DNA of 61,198 bases. Source: Lachnospiraceae bacterium (GTDB lineage: Bacteria > Bacillota > Clostridia > Lachnospirales > Lachnospiraceae). Below are positions 24,441 to 32,300 of this stretch, piece after piece. Position numbers and translations under genes: made by a program. The stretch covers positions 1 to 61,198 of the forward strand of contig JAFYYN010000055.1 in assembly GCA_017557525.1 (NCBI GenBank). Reading direction: 5' to 3'. Positions within the stretch are counted from its first letter, which is position 1, and the number at the start of each line of letters is the position of its first letter. The notes beneath the pieces were generated by a model. The model saw only the letters and a program-made list of their open reading frames with translations. It did no database searches and had not been told where the DNA came from.

Positions 24441-26177
24441 GCTGGTTGCCTCCACATCATCCACATCTTCGCCGGCGTATACGATACGTTTGAGCTCGTT
24501 TATGGAGGTTACTGCGTTCTTTACATGCTTACTGCAGGCCATCTGCAAGGTGTACATACCGTCTGCAAGTGCTGCGTTTTCTATCTGCTCCGTGGTACCC
24601 TTGCTTGCTATAATGTTCCTAATACGTGCTGATATAGGCATGAGCTCGTATACACCGATACGACCTCTGTAGCCATTGTAGCCGCACTGAGGACAGCCAA
24701 CAGGATCCCAGATCTTTACCTCATCCTCACCTTCCATGCCAAGGATTTTCTTTTCTCTCTCGTTTGCTAACCTCTCCTTACGGCAGGCCGGGCAGAGACG
24801 TCTAACAAGTCGCTGTGCGATAACGCCAACTACTGAGTCTGCTATAAGGTAGTACTCCAAGCCCATATCTGCAAGACGTGTGATTGATGCTGCAGATGAG
24901 TTGGTATGCAGTGTAGATACGACCAAGTGACCTGTGATAGATGCCGTTACGGCTATACTTGCGGTCTCCTGGTCACGGATCTCACCGATCATGATGATGT
25001 CCGGGTCCTGACGCAGAATAGAACGAAGGGCTGATGCGAAAGTAAGACCTGCTTTTACGTTAGTCTGTACCTGGTTGATGCCCTCGATGTTCGCCTCGAC
25101 AGGGTCCTCTACTGTGATGATGTTAACATCTTCTTTATTTAGCTCTGATAATGCCGTGTAAAGTGTGGTTGACTTACCGGAACCGGTAGGTCCTGTAACC
25201 AGGATGATTCCGTTCGGGTTGGAGAATATTCTGTCGAATGTTCCAAGCTCCTGCTCGTCGAAACCAAGGTTTCTCTTATCGCGGGAGAGTGCCTTCTTCT
25301 GAGTAAGACGCATAACGGTTTTTTCGCCGTATACGGTGGGTAGCAAGGATACACGGATATCGTATTCTACTTTATCTACGATGGATGTGATACGACCGTC
25401 CTGTGGTTTACGCTTTTCCGAGATATCCATACCGCCTATGATCTTGATACGGGTATTGATAGCGGATAGCATGTTTATCTTGTAGTCACCGGAATTTTTC
25501 AGCACACCGTCGATACGATAGCGGACTCTGATGTGTTTTTCAAATGGCTCGATATGAATATCGGATGCTCTCTGACGGGCTGCCTGCTCGATGATGCGGT
25601 TTACAAGGATAACTACGGGGCTGTTCTCGACTGCGGCGTTTGCCTCAGTCATTTCCTCGTCCTTGTACTGCTCTTCTTCCTCTGCACGCTCTTTTGCGAA
25701 CAGGTCTGCCACTGCCTGGTTCTCCAGGTTACCGAAGTACTTATCGATAGCTGCTAAAATGTCAGTGGTGGTCGCGATACAAGGTGATATCTGCATACCT
25801 GTAAGGAGCGTCATGTCATCTATGACCTTGATGTCCATAGGGTCTGCCATGGCAACCTTTAAGTATCTTGAGTCGTACTCATCGAAGTCGAACGGGATCA
25901 CCAGGTTCCTCTTTAAGACTGTATGGTCTTTTATGAGGTTAAGGATATTTTCCTTAATGTTAACTCGGTTCGGGTCTACAAGGTCAAGGCCAAGCTGTCT
26001 GGATAGTGCCGTTGCTATCTGCCTCTCCGATGCGAATCCCAGTTCTACTAATGTTTCACCTAATTTGTGCTTTGTTTCCTGTTGTCTCGTCAGTGCCTGG
26101 TTTAACTGGTCAAGGGTTATAACGCCCTCGTCCATCATTACGTCACCGAGGCGGACTTTTTTGTTCACAAATGCCAT
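24438..26177 (-). CDS. Pilus assembly ATPase PilB with N-terminal MshEN c-di-GMP-binding domain
   Basis: A 579-residue extension ATPase; the ATG at 26177 is preceded by GGAAG. Residues ~7-30 and ~34-57 each match the 24-residue MshEN motif ((R/K)LG at 1-3, Gly at 10, Leu/Ile at 17, Leu at 21, Gln at 24), the signature for c-di-GMP binding. The ATPase domain follows with Walker A GPTGSGKST (~330), Asp box (VEDPVEANIEG), Walker B region (PDIIMIGEIRD), His box (GHLVVSTLHT) and a zinc-binding CPAC/CPQC pair near 470-505. It provides energy for pilin polymerisation and is probably activated by c-di-GMP, for which two candidate phosphodiesterases are encoded in this window. Confidence 0.95.
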   Translation of the reverse strand: MAFVNKKVRLGDVMMDEGVITLDQLNQALTRQQETKHKLGETLVELGFASERQIATALSRQLGLDLVDPNRVNIKENILNLIKDHTVLKRNLVIPFDFDEYDSRYLKVAMADPMDIKVIDDMTLLTGMQISPCIATTTDILAAIDKYFGNLENQAVADLFAKERAEEEEQYKDEEMTEANAAVENSPVVILVNRIIEQAARQRASDIHIEPFEKHIRVRYRIDGVLKNSGDYKINMLSAINTRIKIIGGMDISEKRKPQDGRITSIVDKVEYDIRVSLLPTVYGEKTVMRLTQKKALSRDKRNLGFDEQELGTFDRIFSNPNGIILVTGPTGSGKSTTLYTALSELNKEDVNIITVEDPVEANIEGINQVQTNVKAGLTFASALRSILRQDPDIIMIGEIRDQETASIAVTASITGHLVVSTLHTNSSAASITRLADMGLEYYLIADSVVGVIAQRLVRRLCPACRKERLANEREKKILGMEGEDEVKIWDPVGCPQCGYNGYRGRIGVYELMPISARIRNIIASKGTTEQIENAALADGMYTLQMACSKHVKNAVTSINELKRIVYAGEDVDDVEATS

Positions 26178-26222
26178 TTGTTTTGCTTCCTTATTATATA
26201 TAGTAGTCTTACTGAGGGTATA

Positions 26223-26275
26223 ACACCTCATCAGTCAGCTACGCTGACAGCTTCCCCTCCGAGGGGAAGCCTTTA
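26223..26275. repeat. Dispersed palindromic repeat at a gene stop codon
   Basis: A 53-base element with hairpins GTCAGC/GCTGAC and GCTTCCCCTC/GAGGGGAAGC, conserved ends TAAAGGCTTCCCC and GATGAGGTGT on the minus strand. The TAA at its edge is the stop codon of the gene at 26273-27499. The copy at 34340-34392 is nearly identical. Confidence 0.85.
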
Positions 26276-27499
26276 TTGACTGTATCTCGAAATATAATCA
26301 CGTACCGAGTACTGCCAGTCGCCTACATGCATTCTTCTCCAGTTGTTGCCGGCAAGGTCTGTCTTGCCACCGAGATATGCATTCATATCTGACTCGTTAT
26401 CGATATCGATGATGTTAGGCATTACGTTCTCTTTATAGTAGTTGTACTCGTAGAAGTATGCGGTATTATCATCTACTACCTCTATTACTACGAACTTGCC
26501 AAAGTCGAGTATCAGGCTGCCGCACTGATGTACAGATACGGATATCTTCGATGCATATGATAGCCAGAAGTCTGCGACTCCGCCCTTGCCCAGCATCTTT
26601 GTGATGAGGAACTGGTTGAGCCATACTGAGTACCTCGCCTGGAACTGGGGTGCCAGCTCATCCATGATTGCTGTGTACTTGTCACTGCCCTTTGCTCCGG
26701 TGATGGGCTCAAAGAGTTCAACAAGCTTTGCGTACTTTCTGAGCTGTACTGTATCAAGGTTCTTTACCATATTGAGCAGGAGCTTCTTTCTCATTTCCTC
26801 ATCGAAGTCCTTAGCCATGTCGTAAAGATCTTCTTCCTTGAACTTTCTATACTCTTCTGCGTTACATATTACTATGAAGTATACCATACACTCGTTGTAG
26901 AGTGATGTATCCTTTACTACGCCTACTGCCACGAGTGCCTCGGCATAATTGCCGGTCATGGCGGTCTTGTCCGTTGCAAGCTTGTTGAAATATGCTGCAA
27001 CCGTGCCTGCCGAGAACTGCTTCATGAGTTCCTTTGAGTCCTGTCCGGTCTGCCTGCGGAGTGAATCAAGGAACGCATCATTCTTCTCCAGGCTCTTGTA
27101 CAGAGGCTTTAATGCAGGGGACTTATAATTCTCAAGGCAGCCCTTGTAAATCTCGAGTACCATGTCGTCCGGCAGTTTCTCGGAGCTCTCGGTGAGGATG
27201 CTGATGTATTTGTTTACATGATCCTCTACCTTGGCTGCATCAGCCTTTCCCTCCTGCGCTGCCCTCATCTGGTTGAACATATACGGAATGAGCAGGTTTT
27301 TCTCCTCGCTGCTCAGGCAATATGCTATGCCCGACATTTCCTTCATGGGCTTTTCGCCTATTTTCTCAAATATCTTGGCGCATTCTCCAAGTCCCGCAGC
27401 TGCCTCCTCGGACTTACGCTGTATGCGGTCCTCTCTTTGCTGCCGGATGTTCTCCGCAGCCTCGCCTAAGATTTTAGGTTGATATATGTTGTAATCCAT
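26273..27499 (-). CDS. Conserved protein with EH_Signature-like C-terminus (possible ZorC relative)
   Basis: A 408-residue soluble protein with no signal peptide or membrane segment. The N-terminal ~250 residues are helical and rich in charged residues. The C-terminal ~130 residues have FWLSYASKISVSV, then FVVIEVVDDNTAYFYE and finally MHVGDWQYSVRDYI. This order of an aromatic FW helix, an IE strand with an NxAYFY segment and a terminal HxxxW(E/Q) matches what I remember of the EH_Signature domain, named for conserved Glu and His and found in ZorC of Zorya anti-phage systems. It precedes pilB by about 95 bases in the same direction, so it may also be a pilus accessory. AAGGATG precedes the start. 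Function is unassigned; the domain call needs a profile search. Confidence 0.4.
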   Translation of the reverse strand: MDYNIYQPKILGEAAENIRQQREDRIQRKSEEAAAGLGECAKIFEKIGEKPMKEMSGIAYCLSSEEKNLLIPYMFNQMRAAQEGKADAAKVEDHVNKYISILTESSEKLPDDMVLEIYKGCLENYKSPALKPLYKSLEKNDAFLDSLRRQTGQDSKELMKQFSAGTVAAYFNKLATDKTAMTGNYAEALVAVGVVKDTSLYNECMVYFIVICNAEEYRKFKEEDLYDMAKDFDEEMRKKLLLNMVKNLDTVQLRKYAKLVELFEPITGAKGSDKYTAIMDELAPQFQARYSVWLNQFLITKMLGKGGVADFWLSYASKISVSVHQCGSLILDFGKFVVIEVVDDNTAYFYEYNYYKENVMPNIIDIDNESDMNAYLGGKTDLAGNNWRRMHVGDWQYSVRDYISRYSQ

Positions 27500-27516
27500 A
27501 GATTATCATCCTTTTT

Positions 27517-27927
27517 TTATACAATCATAACATACTTTTCATTATACAACTTTATTTTTGAGTCATGCGTTATCAATACCATTTTTTCAAACTTCGATTG
27601 TGCTATCAACATTCTATCAAAAGGGTCTCCATGTTTAATATCATCGTTCGCAAGCTTTAAGCCGTTTAAAGTAAAGATATGTTCTTTATTTATCAATAAT
27701 TCATAAAAATTTGCTTTCAAACACAATTTAGCAAGATTTTCTGCAGAAATACCGATTGATGAAGGATTCTTAGAATATTTTATTGCAACTTCCCATAAAG
27801 AAACAATGCTAAAGTATATTTTATTTTCTTTATTTTCAATTAAATTAATGACTTCATCGGTCAAAAAACTGTTATCACCTTTTAAAAACCAGATAAGAAT
27901 ATGTGTATCAAGCAAATATTTCATCAT
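27517..27927 (-). CDS. PIN-domain toxin (VapC-like)
   Basis: A 136-residue PIN-domain ribonuclease, the toxin of a type II toxin-antitoxin pair. Acidic active-site residues are visible: Asp in LLDTHILIW, Glu in SLWEVAIK, Asp in HGDPFDRMLIAQ and Asp in LITHDSKI. The start ATG overlaps the antitoxin stop by four bases (ATGA), so the two are translated together. Base composition is much more AT-rich than the genes on each side, pointing to recent acquisition. Confidence 0.85.
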   Translation of the reverse strand: MMKYLLDTHILIWFLKGDNSFLTDEVINLIENKENKIYFSIVSLWEVAIKYSKNPSSIGISAENLAKLCLKANFYELLINKEHIFTLNGLKLANDDIKHGDPFDRMLIAQSKFEKMVLITHDSKIKLYNEKYVMIV

Positions 27928-28151
27928 GACTCTCCGTAAAACATAGCGGCTATTTCATCATTCATATCGTCGAAATGCTCATAAAAATCATCTGGTAATT
28001 TAATAATATCTTTACCAATTCCAAATTTTCTTATTTCCTTAGATTTTTTTTTAGGTTTAACGGTTAAGCTTTTTATAAAATCCACAATCGCTTTCATATT
28101 TTCATTAGGTTGTTCCTGAATTAATTCTATAGCTTCTTGTTTCAGTGTCAT
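27924..28151 (-). CDS. Antitoxin of PIN-domain TA module
   Basis: A 75-residue protein upstream of and overlapping the PIN toxin gene. The first half (KQEAIELIQEQPNENMKAIVDFIKSL) is helical as in the DUF2281/Phd-like small antitoxins. The second half is rich in Lys and then acidic (FYEHFDDMNDEIAAMFYG), the likely toxin-neutralising tail. An AAAGGAGAGTGA ribosome binding site precedes it. It probably represses its own operon. The family label is tentative, the role is secure from context. Confidence 0.75.
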   Translation of the reverse strand: MTLKQEAIELIQEQPNENMKAIVDFIKSLTVKPKKKSKEIRKFGIGKDIIKLPDDFYEHFDDMNDEIAAMFYGES

Positions 28152-28225
28152 TTAGGATCACTCTCCTTTCGATTAAAATCCCCTAATGTCACTTATTCAT
28201 CTAAACCCAACGAAATAATGTGATA

Positions 28226-29215
28226 TTAGGTTAATCCCCTCAATGCCTTAGGCAGCCTTGCTGCGGCCTCGTTGATCTCCTCTGTGGTCTTGCCAAGGGT
28301 TGTAGCTACGTCTGCCAACTGCTTGTCGAGTAACTCGAAGATATCGTTGATGGTCTTTGCCATCATCTCTTCGAATGAAGGCAGATTTACCTTCATGTCT
28401 GCGGATACCTCGTTGAGTGCTACGGTGTAGCTTGTCATAGACTTTGTGTACTTGGTCATCTGTGCAAGGAGTTCCTCTGAGTTCTTGTTTACCTCTTCGT
28501 CTGCCTTTACATAGTTCTGAGCCCAGCTTGACTGATGTCCTTCGAGTATCTTCTTCTCTTCTGCTAAGTGCTCGCCCAAACGGTTGAGTACTGTACCAAG
28601 ATCTGACAGGTTTGTTGCCTGTGTCTCTGAGATGTTCTTTAAGCTCTTTGAAATATCGTCGTATACGTTCTTCAAGCTGTTGATCGTGTCTGTTGTAAGA
28701 CTGTTCATACCGTCTGATACACCGATGGTAACAGTCTTCATAGCGTCTGATGCATCTTTGATTGACTTCTGCATTTCAACTGATGCAAGTGAGATGGTTG
28801 AACGAAGATCCTCTGTAGCGGTCCTCATGTCCTCCAAGATTGCCTTCTGTGCGTTTGAGATTTCCTTCATCTCATCAAGTGTGCTGGAGAAACCGTCTAC
28901 TAATGTCTTAACTGCCTCAGCGCTTTCCTTCTGCATCCTTGCGCCCTCAACTGCTGAACGCGAAAGGTCCTGGAATGTACCCTGTGTGGACTCCTCTAAC
29001 CTGTCCATGAATGCCTGGGTAAGTCTGCCGATAGCGTCTGCCTGAAGGTCCTTGGAAACCTCGAGTGACTTCTTTACGTTTGCTGCGAATACGGTAAATA
29101 CCGGTGTTAATGCATCCTGAATTGCACGAGATACTGTCTCGGCGATGCCTGATACTACCTGCTCAGCTACCTGCTGATTTGTGTTTCCGCTCTTTGCGTC
29201 ATTAAAAATAGCCAT
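28226..29215 (-). CDS. Soluble coiled-coil protein resembling the ZorA tail
   Basis: A 329-residue, almost entirely helical protein with long heptad stretches and no membrane segment or signal. The pattern (a conserved LTPVFTVFAANVKKS start, QADAIGRLTQAFMDRL, then long Ser/Thr/Glu/Lys-rich coiled coils ending in FELLDKQLADVATTLG) resembles the cytoplasmic tail that follows the MotA-like channel in ZorA of Zorya systems, and superficially also the signalling part of methyl-accepting proteins. No MCP hairpin-tip consensus is present. It has a strong promoter and GGAGG site and is followed by the TA pair and the EH_Signature-like gene. Function unknown. Confidence 0.5.
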   Translation of the reverse strand: MAIFNDAKSGNTNQQVAEQVVSGIAETVSRAIQDALTPVFTVFAANVKKSLEVSKDLQADAIGRLTQAFMDRLEESTQGTFQDLSRSAVEGARMQKESAEAVKTLVDGFSSTLDEMKEISNAQKAILEDMRTATEDLRSTISLASVEMQKSIKDASDAMKTVTIGVSDGMNSLTTDTINSLKNVYDDISKSLKNISETQATNLSDLGTVLNRLGEHLAEEKKILEGHQSSWAQNYVKADEEVNKNSEELLAQMTKYTKSMTSYTVALNEVSADMKVNLPSFEEMMAKTINDIFELLDKQLADVATTLGKTTEEINEAAARLPKALRGLT

Positions 29216-29279
29216 AATGTTCCTCCATCTATGTATGTTATTTTCTTGTATATACTAAACTATATAACCATACCTTATG

Positions 29280-29308
29280 ATTATATCGTCTTTTACCAAA
29301 AATTTCAA
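29280..29308 (-). promoter_or_regulatory. Promoter upstream of the coiled-coil gene
   Basis: TTGAAA (29303-29308) and TATAAT (29280-29285) on the minus strand with a 17-base spacer. The start site would lie about 60 bases before the coding start. No clear terminator is seen before pilB, so transcripts may extend into the pilus ATPase genes. Confidence 0.8.
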
Positions 29309-29336
29309 GTTTTTTATTAACTTTTTTGTAATAAAT

Positions 29337-32300
29337 TTATACCTCAAACACCACTCCATTTTCGATGCGCCTCGGCTTTAGTCTCTCGCGGCGCTCATCG
29401 AATACTGTCACATCCGTGTCGTGCTTACAGGTAATACTGCCATAATGAAGTATCGTCTTGCCCTTCTGGACACCGAAGCTCCTCGGGATGCCGGCCAGGA
29501 TCTCGACATTAAGGCTTCCGCCATACATATTGACGCCGACCTTACCTTCGCCGCCTCCGATACCGTTGATCTGGGTGCCCTCGGCGTAGATCTCGGTATT
29601 CGCATCCTCGAGCTTGACCTCGCCCGTTGACATCAGAGACCCGATACCTATACCGCAGTATGAATGCAGCGTGACATTAAAGTCGTTGCTGAGCAGGTTC
29701 GTCATCGTTGTCCCATTAAGAGACCCGATACCAACCGTCTTCTCGCCGTCACCGGTGATGTCCAGCTTGCCCCTGCAAAGTATCTCGGAATTACCGCTGA
29801 TGGAACCCAGAGCCACCGAATCATTACCGTCACTCTTGAGCTTACATTTTGCAGTTCTTCCTATATATATGTCAGTGTCACCGATATCGCTTCCGATGGC
29901 CACCGCATGTATCGCCTTGGCACTGATGTCGAAATTGCCGTTGATGAGACGGATCCTCGAGCCCTCGCACCTGCCGCCGCCGATGCCCACAGCCTTGTCT
30001 CCGTTTGCGACGATCTTAACAGAGCCCGTCATATCAAAGGAAATGTCGCCGTGCGGCTCATTGCAGTTTGAACCGATGCCAACGCTTAAGTTCCTGCTGG
30101 TTATGATATGCAGGTTTCCGTCGCCGCTCACTGTGAGTCTCGAGCCTGCCGGCACGTAGATGCCGTCCTTGTTGAGCGTGCATTCGCCCTGAATGTACAG
30201 CGCCGTCTCGGTATTCCTACCCAGCTGCACCGTGGTCTCGAGCGTACCCCTCAGGTTTACATTCTCAAAGGTAAGCTCTGTCTTCTTGTCGTCCGCCGTC
30301 TTAACTATCATGTCAATGACGTTATCCGGCTCGCCTACCAGCTTGACCTTTCCTCCGAGAACGTTTACTATCGTGTATTTCTTTAGCGCAATGTCCAGGA
30401 GATTTACGGTCTCGCCCGCTTTTGCATTGTAAACCAGATTATCGCTGTCAAAGCTTGCAGCCTTGATGCTCTCCGAAAGTATCTCATTCCTTACATTCGT
30501 CGGGATCTGCTGCATTATCTCCGCATCGGGATGCGCCGTGTAAAAGCCCTGGATGTAGTCGACGCCGTACTCGATGACTTTCTTTAATTCCTCGTAGGTC
30601 TCGACACCTTCTGCCAGCACCTTCATATTGTTCATCGCCGCGAACTCGATGGTGTTCTTTACGAACATCTGCTTGTTCGAGTCGTCCTGGATGTTGCTGA
30701 TTAGGTAATGGTCGATCTTTATGATCTGCGGCGCGTACCTCATCAGGTTAACGATGTTCGAATGGCCCGTGCCGTAATCGTCTACCGCAACGCCCGGCGT
30801 CTGACCGCCCGGTGCAGGTTTTCTTAGCTTCGCGAGCTCATCATCCGTTACCGTATCGCTTTCTGTCACCTCAAATACGATGGAATCGAAGTACTGCCCG
30901 TATTTCTCGATTACCTGCTGCCTGTCTTCGTCGTTCAAGTAGTAGCCCGGCAGCGTGTTTATGAATATCTTCCTGTCACCGAATTTATCAAGATTGTCCA
31001 CATAGAACTGTAGGACGTTGAAAATGGTGGCACGCTCTATGTCATATAGCCTGTTTGCGTTCTTCGCGATCTCAAGCACGTCGAGCGGTGTCATCGATAT
31101 ACCTCCGCCGGTACGCATGAGCGCCTCATATGCGCAGATGTTTCCGGTTGCCGCGTCCACTATCGGCTGGAAGTGGTATCGGAACAGGTTCCTGTCTACT
31201 AAAAGCTCGAATGTGGTGAAATACTCGCGGTCAAAGGTCTTGTCACGGATAACCGGAGCGGCCTTGCCCTGACGCAGGCGCCTCAGGTACATGTCCGACA
31301 TCGCCATACGCACAAGGTTTTCAAGTGTTGAGTCCCAGCCCTCTTCAACCGTTGCCGTACCAAAGTTGACCTCGAGGTAGTACTCCTTGGTACTGCCCCT
31401 GTTGTACTCCTCCATATCTTTAGAGAAGTCCTTGAAAATTTCCTCGCCGTAGTTGCCGTCTTCCCGTTCAAAGTCGATAACGACATATTCGCCCTCGGCG
31501 AACTGGCCTAAGAAGCTTGACTTTTCACAGGAATTTCTTAATTTCTCTACCACGAGCCTTACCGCCTCTTCTATCTCGTACAGGCCGTAATTTTCGTAGA
31601 TGTATGTGTATCTCGGCATCGCGAATACGCTGACGCTGATCTTTCTCTTGTGGTTCTCCTCGTTTTCCGCAAAGCCCTCAAACCACCTGGTTGAGCCCTT
31701 GAGGTTAGGCAACCCGGTCATCGAGGATACATATACCGAGTTTTCGATGCTGTAGAGCATCCTCTGCTGCCTGTTCTGGTTAGCAAGGAATCTGAATACC
31801 ATATTGAGACCGAAGTTAAGGAGCTTTGTCTTGCTCCTGATCTCACTCAGGACTCTGGTCTTAACTGCGTAGTAGCCGCACACGAAATCACCGATAAATA
31901 CAGGGCTAAGTACCAGCATGCACCCGTCGGTTTCTGTATTTAGATATGCTTTGCCGATATCCTTTACCGAAATCTCATCCTTCGTGGAGAGGTGCGGGTT
32001 CTTTGAATTTGGTGCTACGTCCTCCGCTGAGATTATGCGGGTAAGGGTGAGATTTAGGTATTCGTTATTAGGGTTAGTGTTGTTTTCGCTATCAATCTCT
32101 TTGAGGTGCTCCTTCTCGAAAGTCTCAATATCAAAATTCGACTCAAGGAGCTCCGTATACATATACAGGACCGTCCCGCTCGGGATACGTTTAGATATCT
32201 CATCACATATATCCGGTAACTCCGACAGCTCAAGCATCCTGTCAAGCCATGCTATGAACGAATCCTCGCGGCGCTCTATCTCGTCAAGCTCCTTGTAGAT

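Noticed and set aside
6935-26177. Type II secretion or Tad pilus interpretation of the locus
   Set aside because: A PilT-type retraction ATPase, PilM/N/O set and class IVa-like pilins favour a T4P; no secretin and no Tad-type genes are present.
25591-26223. Plus-strand 210-codon open frame opposite pilB
   Set aside because: Low-complexity Ser/Thr/Phe composition typical of antisense frames; pilB on the other strand is certain.
29614-30159. Plus-strand 181-codon open frame opposite the solenoid part of the giant EAL gene
   Set aside because: It mirrors the periodic coding pattern of the minus-strand gene; no start signal or recognisable family.
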